A DNA stretch of 64,000 nt from JAIQFL01 sp035501495 (lineage in GTDB: Bacteria; Acidobacteriota; Terriglobia; Bryobacterales; Bryobacteraceae), in contig DATJWB010000049.1 of the NCBI GenBank assembly GCA_035501495.1, positions 19,981 to 83,980 of the forward strand. The letters run 5' to 3'. The notes beneath the pieces were generated by a model. The model made no database searches. It worked only from the letters and a program-made list of their open reading frames with translations, and had not been told where the DNA came from. A program made the position numbers and the translations under genes. How positions within the stretch are numbered: the first letter of the stretch is position 1; each line of letters starts with the position of its first letter. Of the stretch, positions 44,728 to 53,354 are shown piece by piece.

Positions 44728-45990
44728 ATCGGAACGGCCCGCTCCCCAGGTTGACTGCTCGGAGTTTGGGATAGCCTCCGCCTCGATGTGATCGCAAATT
44801 CGGTGGAGGGAGACGTCCGTCCGGGCCTTGGGCGCGAGAGCGCGGCACCTGGCGGATAGCTCCCGGTTGCCAAGCGTGTCCTGGATAGCCTTCAAAAGGG
44901 CGGCCGGCTGAATCGACTTCCCGGTGATGCCGGTACAAACCCCGAGGCGCGTGAGGCGAGCGGCATTATCGTACTGGTCGTGCCCGAGCGGGACTACGAT
45001 CTGCGGAACTCCGGAAGCCAACGCCAAGGACAGCGTTCCCGATCCGCCGTGATGCACGATTGCGGAAGCCAGCGGCAGGAGCCGGCTCAGTGGGATGTAC
45101 GGGAAGTTGATCACGTTTTCCGGCAGCGCTGTAGAGAAGCCGGCATTTCTGCCGGTGAGTAATACAGCGTGCCATGGACGGCCGCGCGATGCCGCAACGG
45201 CGGCGTCGAAGAACCTGGAGGCAATGGGTCCGGCGGATCCGGCGCAGAAAACCACGATCGGCCCCGGGAGTTGCTGCAGTTCGGCGGGCAAGGGCTGATC
45301 GCCGCCCTGGTCGTAGACGGCATACCCGCCATGCCGGAACTGCGCAGGCCAGTCCGGGGCTCTGGGCGCGAACCATTCCGGAAACAAACCGATCACCCGA
45401 TCCGGGGAAAGCGACCAGTTGTACCAGATATCGCGCACGGGAGCGAGATGGAGCTGTGCGCGAAAGGCATTCAGCGGCGGCCCGAGCATCCGATCCCAAA
45501 GCCGCGCCACCAGTTTCACAAAACCGCTCCGCACCACTTCCGGAGCCCAGGCCGGCAACGGAACACCCGGCGGGATCGGCATCGAATGGACGCTGCGCAG
45601 CGCGAATGGTGTCACGATGCAGGTGATGACGCGAAACCGCCGCTCCTCCTGGGCAAGGCGTGCTCCATAAGAAAACCAGTCCGAAACGATGGTCCATTCC
45701 AGGGGATCCAGCTTCGAAACCAACTCATACACCGGGCGAATTCCCGGAATAATCACCCGATTTGCGACGATTTCCATGCTCCGCCGGGGGTGGTAAAAAT
45801 CGGGGTCGCCGGCGGCCCCTGGAACACCCGCGATCTCAAGGAACTCAAGTCCCGCGCTTTCAACAAATTGCCGGTGCAGCGGAAGAGACGCGAGTTGCAC
45901 GGTGTGTCCGCGCCGCTGCAATGCCCGGCCGATGCCGATAAATGGGAACACATCTCCCGCTGTTCCCATGGCAACCAGCATGGTCTTCAT
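44674..45990 (-). CDS. MGT/GT1-type glycosyltransferase
   Basis: 438 residues from ATG 45990 (MKTMLVAMGTAGDVFPFIGI), the typical GT1 start. A longer frame upstream lacks homology to this start. GT-B fold: the donor-binding signature is ASAIVHHGGSGTLSLALASG then PQIVVPLGHDQYDNAARL, as in macrolide/rhamnosyl and sterol glucosyltransferases. The LFPEWFAPRAPDWPAQFRHG block is characteristic of this group. The enzyme transfers a nucleotide-sugar residue to a small lipophilic acceptor; neither donor nor acceptor is known. It follows another GT1 gene, 156 bp apart. Confidence 0.85.
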   Translation of the reverse strand: MKTMLVAMGTAGDVFPFIGIGRALQRRGHTVQLASLPLHRQFVESAGLEFLEIAGVPGAAGDPDFYHPRRSMEIVANRVIIPGIRPVYELVSKLDPLEWTIVSDWFSYGARLAQEERRFRVITCIVTPFALRSVHSMPIPPGVPLPAWAPEVVRSGFVKLVARLWDRMLGPPLNAFRAQLHLAPVRDIWYNWSLSPDRVIGLFPEWFAPRAPDWPAQFRHGGYAVYDQGGDQPLPAELQQLPGPIVVFCAGSAGPIASRFFDAAVAASRGRPWHAVLLTGRNAGFSTALPENVINFPYIPLSRLLPLASAIVHHGGSGTLSLALASGVPQIVVPLGHDQYDNAARLTRLGVCTGITGKSIQPAALLKAIQDTLGNRELSARCRALAPKARTDVSLHRICDHIEAEAIPNSEQSTWGAGRSDLRSEHGSGPEPGIQAFA

Positions 45991-46146
45991 GGAATTACCC
46001 GCCGGAATTAATTTGGCATGTTCGCGGAGAATTTCGATAGACGCCTTTGGATATCGGAGGCGTTCTCTTTTGCGGGTGTGAGCGGAAATCACGTGCATGG
46101 AGGCAATCGCCCCGTCCTGGAAATATCCGGTAATTCCTGGATGGAA

Positions 46147-47343
46147 TCAGATCTCCTGCAGGAATTTGCGGAAGAGTTCGCCGCTATCGTAACGGGCGTA
46201 AATGGCCGCCCATTGGCGCGCGGACTGGCGATATTTCGAGTCGAATAGCAGTTTTTTCAGGGCTTCGAGGAGGCGGTTTTCCGAGGCGTCCTCGACCCGC
46301 ACGCCCAAGCCGGCACCGTTCTCCTCGAGCACCGCGGTGGACATATGCTGGTCCGCATTGCTGGGAATTCCGAGAACCGGGGTTCCCGCAGCCATCGCGG
46401 GGTATAACCCGCCGCTGCCGCCGTGCGAGACGACCACGCTCGACTCCAAGGCCGTCGCGGTGAAGGGAAGCAGGTCGGCCAGGTAAGCAGCGCCGCCCGC
46501 GGACGGGACCGTCCTGCCGGAGGAAGAGATCAAAACCGCTACGGGGAGCTTCGCCAAAGCGCTCAGCAGCGCGGGAAAGACCTCGATAGGGCCCGAACTG
46601 CCAAGGCTGATGAAGACTTTTTGCCGGGAATCGGAGCGCATTTGTTCCCACCAATCCGGTTTGCTGGCCGGCGGCGTCCACTCGCAGATCCCGACATATC
46701 GATGGTTCGCGGGGAGGTTGTAAGTGGGCACAAACTCGGGCACATCGGGGTAAAGCACGTAATCCCCCTCGGTATACATGGCCCGCAAATCAGGCGGGAG
46801 GTCGGGGATGCCAAACTGGCGGCGCACCTGGTTCATCTCCGCTGTGTGGATGCGGTAGACCAGCGGCTCGGTGATCCGGTAGAGAGCCCCGAACCATCGC
46901 GGCGGGAGAATCCTGGTGATTGGCACGGAAGGGATTACGAACCGGCGTTTCGCATACGGGCTCCAGTATGCGTTGAAAATGACGGCCAGGGGAGTGCGTT
47001 CGAGGCGGGCGCTGATGGGCAGCGAAAGGCGCATATCGCCGATTACCAGGTCCGGACGGATGCGGCGGATCAACTCGCGATCCTGATCTACGTACCCGCG
47101 AATCGTGTCGGCCGAGAACAACGGCGCCCCTTTCGCGAGGTTCGCGAGGAACTGCTCGCCTGGCATGCTGGCGAGTTCCCCTACCTGGAAGGGCTTGTTT
47201 TGCAGATACCCGGAGAATCGGGACGGAGCGAAAAATTGAACTTCGTATTGGCTGGGGTTGAGGGATTCTGCGAGGGCGAGGGGCCGGACGAAGTGCGCCA
47301 TGGTGGCGCCTTCAGCGAGAAACAGAATCCGTTTCGCAGACAT
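46147..47343 (-). CDS. MGT/GT1-type glycosyltransferase, second copy
   Basis: 398 residues from ATG 47343 (MSAKRILFLAEGATMAHFVR). GT-B fold with VFISLGSSGPIEVFPALLSA in the linker and the donor site ESSVVVSHGGSGGLYPAMAA then GTPVLGIPSNADQHM. It differs clearly from the neighbour at 44674, so the pair is not a recent duplication. The start codon lies 5 bp after a strong terminator-like hairpin, and no ribosome site is visible. The 156-bp gap downstream holds nothing recognisable. Confidence 0.85.
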   Translation of the reverse strand: MSAKRILFLAEGATMAHFVRPLALAESLNPSQYEVQFFAPSRFSGYLQNKPFQVGELASMPGEQFLANLAKGAPLFSADTIRGYVDQDRELIRRIRPDLVIGDMRLSLPISARLERTPLAVIFNAYWSPYAKRRFVIPSVPITRILPPRWFGALYRITEPLVYRIHTAEMNQVRRQFGIPDLPPDLRAMYTEGDYVLYPDVPEFVPTYNLPANHRYVGICEWTPPASKPDWWEQMRSDSRQKVFISLGSSGPIEVFPALLSALAKLPVAVLISSSGRTVPSAGGAAYLADLLPFTATALESSVVVSHGGSGGLYPAMAAGTPVLGIPSNADQHMSTAVLEENGAGLGVRVEDASENRLLEALKKLLFDSKYRQSARQWAAIYARYDSGELFRKFLQEI

Positions 47344-47378
47344 CAAAAGGCGCGGACATGATCGAACATGCCCGCGCC
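47344..47378 (-). terminator. Terminator-like hairpin abutting the glycosyltransferase start
   Basis: On the minus strand, GGCGCGG-G-CATG pairs with CATG-T-CCGCGCC around a 6-nt loop (positions 47349-47378). TTTTG then the ATG of the GT gene follow. It fits an intrinsic terminator for the PEP-CTERM gene upstream (stop at 47436). It could also regulate readthrough into the GT gene. Confidence 0.7.
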
Positions 47379-47435
47379 AGGAAGTGACCTGTAAAACATG
47401 GAACCTGAGAAGGAAACACCTTCTCTAACAGAAAT

Positions 47436-48245
47436 TTACACGTTGCGGCGGCGCCGCTTGATGCGAGTTCCCAGGGCTACCAGACCGGCACCGATCAGAA
47501 TGGACGCCGCGGTACCCGGCTCCGGAGTCAGCGTTACGACAAACGACCCCGAGTTGCTCGGAATGTTAAGGATTTTGCCGCCGAAAGACGCCAGATCAGC
47601 TGCGGTGCACATGTTCGCGACATTGTAGTCCGGACAGAAATACGTCGCAACCTGATCGGGAGTCATGCTCGCGATCGTCGGTGAGAAAGAACCGGTCCAG
47701 TTGGACGCACCAGCTCCGATGCTGCCCGTGTCACTGGCCAAACCGAAGAAGTTGATGGACGCAATCGTGCTCGAGCCGCTGATGGCGAGTACCACCGGCG
47801 AGAGGAAGCCAGCGATATTGAGCGAACAAGATCCCACATGGCTCGAATCGACAATCGCGCAGTTAGACGGATTCGAGCTGGTGTTAAACGCCGTGCTTGG
47901 ACCCACACCGGTCAACTCGAAATCCAAGAGCGGGTGGGCGGCGAACCTGAAAAAGTAGTCCTCAGGAATTGGAGTAACACCCGCCACGAAGGCGGCGTTT
48001 TGGTTGATTTCAACGCCCTCACCGACGGTGAGAGGTCCGCCTGTAAACGACAGTGTGGTGGTGTTGTTCACGGCCGCATCCCAGGGCGGGCCTGGCGGTG
48101 TGGAAGTCGGATCAGGCAGGAAAGTCAGGCTGGTGATCGTGGCATTCACACCACCGTCCGATCCCAGCCCCAGGACCCCCATGACCGCTGCTGAACAAGT
48201 CCCTAGGGAGAAGATCAGCCCTAGTAACCCTAACTTAAATTTCAC
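47436..48245 (-). CDS. PEP-CTERM sorting-signal protein
   Basis: 269 residues from a GTG at 48245 with GGAGG 9 bp upstream. A signal peptide is present (MKFKLGLLGLIFSLGTCSAA). The mature part is low-complexity, rich in Ser, Thr, Pro and Asn, with two Cys pairs. The C-terminus is LTPEPGTAASILIGAGLVAL followed by GTRIKRRRR, a PEP-CTERM signal with basic tail. It is probably exported, anchored and exosortase-processed. It lies next to two glycosyltransferase genes, consistent with an extracellular glycan context, but no exosortase or EPS locus is visible. Confidence 0.87.
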   Translation of the reverse strand: MKFKLGLLGLIFSLGTCSAAVMGVLGLGSDGGVNATITSLTFLPDPTSTPPGPPWDAAVNNTTTLSFTGGPLTVGEGVEINQNAAFVAGVTPIPEDYFFRFAAHPLLDFELTGVGPSTAFNTSSNPSNCAIVDSSHVGSCSLNIAGFLSPVVLAISGSSTIASINFFGLASDTGSIGAGASNWTGSFSPTIASMTPDQVATYFCPDYNVANMCTAADLASFGGKILNIPSNSGSFVVTLTPEPGTAASILIGAGLVALGTRIKRRRRNV

Positions 48246-48321
48246 GTGATTTTTCCTCCGAGTGAGCAGCTCTAGGACCCCCTAAAGGCCGCCCGCGATA
48301 TTTGGCAACAGCAACGAGTCT

Positions 48322-48426
48322 AAAGATAACCTTGGTTAGGGTCAATATGCCGAAATTGGATAACGTGCGTATAATTACAGAAAAAGCCTTATTTTGGTAC
48401 GAAAGACCGGGATTGCTAGTACTAAG
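48322..48426 (-). promoter_or_regulatory. Upstream boxes shared with the first PEP-CTERM gene
   Basis: On the minus strand, CTTAGTAC...CCCGGTCTT (48403-48426) and GGTTATCTTT (near box core 48322-48329) precede the GTG start by about 160-180 and 77 bp. The near box is at almost the same distance as in the other PEP-CTERM gene. The spacing between boxes differs by 28 bp. Confidence 0.45.
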
Positions 48427-48488
48427 GCCTTGAGAATTTTCCGAAATCGCTGACAAAGGGAAATGTTCGAGGGCCGCATTGGCCGCTA

Positions 48489-48494
48489 TATAAT
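48489..48494 (+). promoter_or_regulatory. Consensus -10 element before the methyltransferase gene
   Basis: TATAAT, 18 bp before TTG 48513; the -35 region (TTCGAG) is poor. A transcript from here would leave only about 10 nt of leader. Confidence 0.3.
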
Positions 48495-48512
48495 GTCCAG
48501 GGCGCACGAACT

Positions 48513-49172
48513 TTGGGACTAGGCCAGCTCATTGCCCGGCGGATGCAGGAGGAGTCGGAGCGCGTGGAACGAGCACGCGCCGAGTTCAATTTCCGCTCAA
48601 TTGAAGCGCAAATTCCCAAAGGCTCCAAGGTCCTGGATGTGGGAGCCTGGAGCTGCTATTTGGGCGAACTCCTGCGCGACCGGATGGGTTGTCAGGTGCT
48701 GAGTCTCGATGTCGTTGATGTCAATAAAACCGATATGCCCTTCCAGGTGTTCGACGGCAAATGCCTGCCGGTCGATTCGGGAAGCTTCGACATCGTCCTG
48801 CTGCTGTACGTCCTGCACCACGCGTCCGACGACGAACCCCTGTTGCACGAAGCCCGGCGGGTGCTGCGCGAGGGGGGCCGGGTGCTGATTGCCGAAGACA
48901 GCGTAGACGGCCTGTGGAACCGGATCCTCACGGTCGGGTTTCACGTCTGGCTGTGGCTCGTGACCCGAATGAGCTGCGACGGATCGTTTCGCACCACGAG
49001 CGAGTGGCAGGACCGGTTTCGGGCGGCGGGGTTAAAACTGGTAAGCACCGTCGGTCTGGGCCATCACTTGGGGCGCCGGTCGTGGCCCAACAATACGCTC
49101 TTTGTGCTGGAAGAGGAACCCGGCGTCTCCAGGACCCGGGAGCCAGCGTCTCAACCCGTCACCATTTTGTAA
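48513..49172 (+). CDS. Class I SAM-dependent methyltransferase
   Basis: 219 residues if started at TTG 48513; an ATG at 48543 (MQEESERVERARAEF) is the alternative. SAM-binding motif I is VLDVGAWSCYLGELL, motif II acidic is LSLDVVD, and motif IV is FDIVLLLYVLHHASDDEPLL, with RRVLREGGRVLIAEDSVDG after it. This is a UbiE/Methyltransf_11-type small-molecule enzyme; substrate unknown. It is divergent from the PEP-CTERM gene and 18 bp before a short cupin. Confidence 0.82.
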   Translation: MGLGQLIARRMQEESERVERARAEFNFRSIEAQIPKGSKVLDVGAWSCYLGELLRDRMGCQVLSLDVVDVNKTDMPFQVFDGKCLPVDSGSFDIVLLLYVLHHASDDEPLLHEARRVLREGGRVLIAEDSVDGLWNRILTVGFHVWLWLVTRMSCDGSFRTTSEWQDRFRAAGLKLVSTVGLGHHLGRRSWPNNTLFVLEEEPGVSRTREPASQPVTIL

Positions 49173-49190
49173 TCTGGCCAATTGGGATTT

Positions 49191-49409
49191 ATGGACAGCT
49201 TTCCCGGATTCATGCAGCATCCAGCCAACGACTTCGATGAGTACTTCACGGTTGTCCAGGGTTGCTACACGCTCGTCATCGAGGGCCGGCGGATCCCGAT
49301 CCGGGTGGGAGAGGAGCATTTCATTCCTCGCGAAACGCCGCATGCGGGCGAGGCGGAAGCCGGCACCCGCACCATCCATGCGTTGGGCGCCCGCCCGCGT
49401 GGAGCGTGA
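49191..49409 (+). CDS. Short cupin-domain protein
   Basis: 72 residues from ATG 49191. It carries the cupin core FDEYFTVVQGCYTLVIEGRR and GEEHFIPRETPHAGEAEAGT, giving part of a double-stranded beta-helix. Typical single cupins are about 100-115 residues. The first strands seem to be missing, so this may be 5-prime truncated. Metal-binding His residues are incomplete. The gene is in the same direction as the methyltransferase and the PLP decarboxylase. Confidence 0.6.
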   Translation: MDSFPGFMQHPANDFDEYFTVVQGCYTLVIEGRRIPIRVGEEHFIPRETPHAGEAEAGTRTIHALGARPRGA

Positions 49410-49460
49410 AACGCAAGTCCCGGATGGAAGGAAACCGCACCGGCAGTCTACAGTGGAAGG

Positions 49461-50897
49461 GTGAATCGCAGAGACGACCGGACTGTGGCCACCGCGAACC
49501 CGTTCCGTAAAAGCCTCACCGCCGCACTGGAGCATGCCCTCGATTTCCTGGAGGGCCTCGACGCACGACCGGTCGCACCCACCGCCGGCCTCGAGAGTTT
49601 GCGCAGCCGCCTGCTTCGCGATTTGGCCGATCAGGGGACGCCTGCCGATCAGGTGATCGCGGAACTGGTGCGCGACGTGGAGGGCGGCATCCTGGGATCC
49701 ACCGGCGGACGGTTTTTCGCGTGGGTGGTGGGAGGCGTCCTGCCCGCCTCACTGGCTGCGGATTGGCTGACGGCGACCTGGGACCAGAACGCTGGAATCC
49801 ATGTGTCAGGCCCGGCTGCGGCCGTGGTTGAGGAAGTGGCAGGCGCGTGGCTCAAAGAGATCCTTGGACTGCCGGCCGGGGCAAGCTTCGCCTTCGTCAC
49901 AGGGTGCCAGATGGCGCATGTTACCTGCCTGGCGGCGGCCCGCCAGGAACTCCTGGAGCGCCGCGGATGGGATGTCGCGCGCCGCGGTCTTTACGGCGCG
50001 CCGCCCATCCGGATCGTCACCAGCACAGAACGCCATGGCTCCATTCAACGCGCGGTGCGCCTGCTCGGAATGGGGCTCGACCAGATGATCGATCTGCCGG
50101 CCTCGGACGGCGGACAACTTGCGCCGGAGCCGCTGCGGCGGGAACTCGAACGCGTCCCCGAGGCGCCCACGGTGGTGCTGCTCCAGGCTGGCGACCTGAC
50201 GAGGGGCGCCTACGACTCGTTTGAAGACCTGATCCCGATTGCCCGGCAGCACGGCGCCTGGGTACACGTGGACGGGGCGTTCGGATTGTGGGCGGCGGCG
50301 AGCCCCCGCTACCGTCACCTGGTGCGCGGAGTAGAAGGCGCGGATTCCTGGGCGACCGATGGGCACAAGTGGCTCAATGTACCTTACGATTCCGGCTATG
50401 CCTTCGTGGCTGACCCGCGGGCACACGTGGCGGCGATGTCTCACCGGGAGCCTTACTTGCAGCAGCACCTGGAGGCTCGGGACCAGATGGACTGGAATCC
50501 AGAATGGTCGCGGCGCGCCCGCGGCTTCTCAACGTATGCGGCCATCCGGGAACTCGGACGAAGCGGGATTGCACGAGTTGTCGAACAATGTTGCGATCGG
50601 GCCCGTTCGCTGGTGCAGGGCATCGGCCGCCTCGATGGGGCCGAAGTGATTTGGGAGCCGACCATCAACCAGGGGCTCGTGCGGTTTCTGGATCGCAAGC
50701 CGGGCGCGGGTGAGTTTGATCACGACCGGCGCACCGACGAAGTCATTGCCAGGATCGTCTCGGGAGGCGAGGCCTACTTCGGCGGGACGACCTGGCAGGG
50801 GCGGCGGGCGATGCGGGTGAGCGTATGCAACTGGCGGACCTCGGAAGATGACGTCGCGAGGGTAATCGAAGGTGTGCGCCGGGCTCTCGCGGAATAG
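49461..50897 (+). CDS. PLP-dependent group II decarboxylase
   Basis: 478 residues from a GTG. Fold type I: FAFVTGCQMAHVTCLAAARQ for the PLP phosphate loop, HVDGAFGLWAA with the ring-stacking/Asp region, and the Schiff-base lysine K303 in WATDGHKWLNVPYDSG. This belongs to the aromatic-L-amino-acid/glutamate decarboxylase family (DOPA/Trp decarboxylase-like). Substrate cannot be fixed from sequence. It starts 51 bp after the cupin and may be co-transcribed with methyltransferase and cupin. Confidence 0.9.
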   Translation: MNRRDDRTVATANPFRKSLTAALEHALDFLEGLDARPVAPTAGLESLRSRLLRDLADQGTPADQVIAELVRDVEGGILGSTGGRFFAWVVGGVLPASLAADWLTATWDQNAGIHVSGPAAAVVEEVAGAWLKEILGLPAGASFAFVTGCQMAHVTCLAAARQELLERRGWDVARRGLYGAPPIRIVTSTERHGSIQRAVRLLGMGLDQMIDLPASDGGQLAPEPLRRELERVPEAPTVVLLQAGDLTRGAYDSFEDLIPIARQHGAWVHVDGAFGLWAAASPRYRHLVRGVEGADSWATDGHKWLNVPYDSGYAFVADPRAHVAAMSHREPYLQQHLEARDQMDWNPEWSRRARGFSTYAAIRELGRSGIARVVEQCCDRARSLVQGIGRLDGAEVIWEPTINQGLVRFLDRKPGAGEFDHDRRTDEVIARIVSGGEAYFGGTTWQGRRAMRVSVCNWRTSEDDVARVIEGVRRALAE

Positions 50898-50932
50898 GTT
50901 TGGGACGGGCAGGATGAGGTCGGGACGCGGCG

Positions 50933-50967
50933 GGCAGCAGTTCCCATGGCAGCAGTTCCCGCGCCAC
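50933..50967. repeat. Short direct repeat with an embedded hairpin-repeat relative
   Basis: GGCAGCAGTTCCC occurs at 50933 and again at 50948 (15-bp period). On the minus strand the right end reads GTGGCGCGGGAACTGCTGCC, which matches the dispersed repeat box with an altered core. It lies between a convergent pair of genes. Confidence 0.45.
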
Positions 50968-50968
50968 C

Positions 50969-53077
50969 TTAGTAATTCTTCGTACCAATCCCCAGCTTGC
51001 GCATCTTTGCTTGCAACGTAGTCCGCTTCATTCCCAGCTTGGCGGCCGCGCCCTGAGTGCCGCCGACCCGGCCTCCCGCCTCGCGCAGCGCCCGCACAAT
51101 CGCTTCCCGCTCGGCCGTCGCCAGCGTCACCACGCTCTGCGGCTCCACGGCGGCGCGCTTCAACTCGCGCACCGGCGCCTGCAATACCGGGCCCGGCGAA
51201 ACGATCACCGCGCGCTCGATGAAGTTCTGCAACTCGCGAATGTTCCCCGGCCAGTGATAGCGCGTCAGTGACTGCACGGTTTCCGATGGGATGGTGGTAA
51301 TCCGCCGGTTCATGCGCCGTGCGTTCTGCTGCACGAAGTATCGAACCAGGAGCGGAATATCTTCGCGGCGTTCGCGCAGCGCCGGGACGGTCAGCGGAAA
51401 CACGTTCAGGCGGTAATAGAGATCGGCGCGAAATTTGTGTTCTTCCACCAGCGTCGCCAGGTCGCGATTCGTCGCCGCGATCAGTCGCGCATCCGTCTTG
51501 ATGGTTCGCGAGCTTCCCAGGCGTTCAAACTCGCGCTCCTGCAAGACCCGCAACAGCTTGGTCTGCAACTCCAGCGGAATCTCGCCCACCTCGTCCAGAA
51601 ATATGCTGCCGCGGTGCGCCAACTCGAAGCGGCCGATCCGCTGCGCGATCGCCCCCGTGAAGGCGCCCTTCTCGTGGCCGAACATCTCGCTTTCCAGCAG
51701 CCCGGTGGGAATCGCCGCGCAGTTCAGCTTCACGAAGGTGGCCTGCCGCCGCATGCTCAAGTCGTGGATGGCGCGCGCCAGGAGTTCCTTCCCGGTCCCG
51801 GTTTCGCCATAGATCAGCACCGTGGCGTCGGTCGGCGCGACGGTTTCCACCTGCTTCAGAATGGCCTTCAGAGCGCGGCTCTCGCCGACGATCTCCTCGA
51901 AGCGGTTGTCCGTCCGGATCTCGTCTTCCAGGTACACTTTCTCTTCCGCCAGCCGGCTGTTGAGCTCCTCGATATGCTTGTAGGCAAGAGCATTCTCGAG
52001 CGCGATGGCCACCTGCCCGGCGGCCTGCGTGAAGAACTGCAGATCGTCGCTGGTGAAGAAGCTCTTCTGGCGCGAGCAGAGGTTGAGTGTACCGAGCACC
52101 TTGTCGTGGGAAATCAGGGGCACGCAGCACAACGATTCGAGACCTTCGCGGGCCATCAGGCTGCCGGTGGTTTTCGAAATCGCGGCGGCCTCCTCGAGGC
52201 TGAAGACGCGTCCCTGGCGGCTGCGGAACACGTATCCTCCCAGAGAGTCGTCGAGCGGCACCACGGCGTCTTCGCGAATGGCGCCCGAACCCTCCGGAAA
52301 ATCCAGCATCTGCAGCCGCAGCGCGTCGATCTCCGCGTCGTAGATGAGGACCCCGGCGTAGTCCAGGCCGAAGGTGCGCCGGAGCGAAGCGGAAATCGCG
52401 TGAAAGAGCTGTTTCCGGTCGAGGCAGCTCACCACGGCATTGTTGATCTCGAGCAGCGCCCGCAACCGGTCGCGCTCCCGCGCCAGTTGCTGTTCGTAAG
52501 CCCGCGCCGACTCGAAGTTCAGCGCATTATCTACCGCCACCGCCACTTGCCGCGCCACCTGCTCCATGAACTCCACGTCTTCGGCGGCATAGGCGCCCTT
52601 GTGGAGCGAGCCGAAATGCAGTCCTCCGATGTCCCGCTGCGCGGTGAACAGCGGCAGGATGCAGTACGACTGAATCCCGTTGGCCCGCAGCAATTCGCGG
52701 ATGATCGGATAGCGCTGCTCTTCGGCGATGTCCGCAAGGTAGTAGGGTTTCCGTGTTTCCAGCGCGAGCCCGGTCGGCGTCTGGTCGAAAGGAATCGGTT
52801 CGACGCGGCTTTCCGCCACGGGACGTTCGGTCTGCAGGATGTGGAGGCGTACCGACCGCTCCTTCGGATCGAGTAGCGTGAGGCTGATGAAATCGAACGA
52901 AACCAGCCGCTTGAGACAGCGGCTCAAATCGGCAAACAGGGTCGAGAGCTGGCGGTGCGCCGCTATGGACTCGGCGACTTCCAGCAGCGTTTCATAGCGG
53001 GCGTGGGTCGCGTCGGGGGCTGTCAGGACAGGCGAAAGCATCGGGCAGCCGGGCAGGCCTTCCTTCAACCGTACCAT
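50969..53077 (-). CDS. Sigma-54-dependent activator with two GAF domains (FhlA-like)
   Basis: 702 residues from ATG 53077; ATG 53041 would remove 12. GAF1 is at about 30-185 and GAF2 at about 205-365. The AAA+ domain has Walker A GETGTGKE, the sigma-54-contacting GAFTGA loop and Walker B GSIFLDEVGE. The arginine-finger region is FRADLYYRLNVFPL. The Fis-type HTH at the C-terminus reads GGTQGAAAKLGMKRTTLQAK. It senses a small ligand or redox state through the GAF domains and activates RpoN promoters. The target is unknown. The STAS gene upstream overlaps its 5-prime end by 86 bp. Confidence 0.92.
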   Translation of the reverse strand: MVRLKEGLPGCPMLSPVLTAPDATHARYETLLEVAESIAAHRQLSTLFADLSRCLKRLVSFDFISLTLLDPKERSVRLHILQTERPVAESRVEPIPFDQTPTGLALETRKPYYLADIAEEQRYPIIRELLRANGIQSYCILPLFTAQRDIGGLHFGSLHKGAYAAEDVEFMEQVARQVAVAVDNALNFESARAYEQQLARERDRLRALLEINNAVVSCLDRKQLFHAISASLRRTFGLDYAGVLIYDAEIDALRLQMLDFPEGSGAIREDAVVPLDDSLGGYVFRSRQGRVFSLEEAAAISKTTGSLMAREGLESLCCVPLISHDKVLGTLNLCSRQKSFFTSDDLQFFTQAAGQVAIALENALAYKHIEELNSRLAEEKVYLEDEIRTDNRFEEIVGESRALKAILKQVETVAPTDATVLIYGETGTGKELLARAIHDLSMRRQATFVKLNCAAIPTGLLESEMFGHEKGAFTGAIAQRIGRFELAHRGSIFLDEVGEIPLELQTKLLRVLQEREFERLGSSRTIKTDARLIAATNRDLATLVEEHKFRADLYYRLNVFPLTVPALRERREDIPLLVRYFVQQNARRMNRRITTIPSETVQSLTRYHWPGNIRELQNFIERAVIVSPGPVLQAPVRELKRAAVEPQSVVTLATAEREAIVRALREAGGRVGGTQGAAAKLGMKRTTLQAKMRKLGIGTKNY

Positions 53078-53354
53078 AACCGCGGTCGCCGGAAATCTGA
53101 TCGATCAGTGCCTGGATGAGCGGTGTAGAGGCCTGCAGATCGACGCCATCATGACGCATCTCGGCCATCAGAGACCGCCCCTCGGCGTCCACGAAGTCCA
53201 CCTCGCGCAGATCCAGGACCATCATCCTTCCATGAAGCGTCGAAGCCGCCGTCTGCCAGCACTGCCGCAACTCGCCGACCCAGGGACCGCACAGCCTGCC
53301 CTCCAGCCGCAGCCGGAGTTCAGGCGCACTGTCGTGAATCGTGATCTTGAGCAT
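52992..53354 (-). CDS. STAS-domain protein (anti-sigma antagonist-like)
   Basis: 120 residues from ATG 53354 (a GTG at 53366 would add four). It contains MLKITIHDSAPELRLRLEGR and MMVLDLREVDFVDAEGRSLM. The latter matches the STAS segment in which a Ser/Thr is the phosphorylation site; here the expected position is DAEG, without an obvious Ser. The C-terminal 30 residues (SGDRGYGTVEGRPARLPDAF) run into the regulator gene's 5-prime end. The two products are probably made from one transcript. Function in partner switching is doubtful without the phosphosite. Confidence 0.65.
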   Translation of the reverse strand: MLKITIHDSAPELRLRLEGRLCGPWVGELRQCWQTAASTLHGRMMVLDLREVDFVDAEGRSLMAEMRHDGVDLQASTPLIQALIDQISGDRGYGTVEGRPARLPDAFACPDSPRRDPRPL

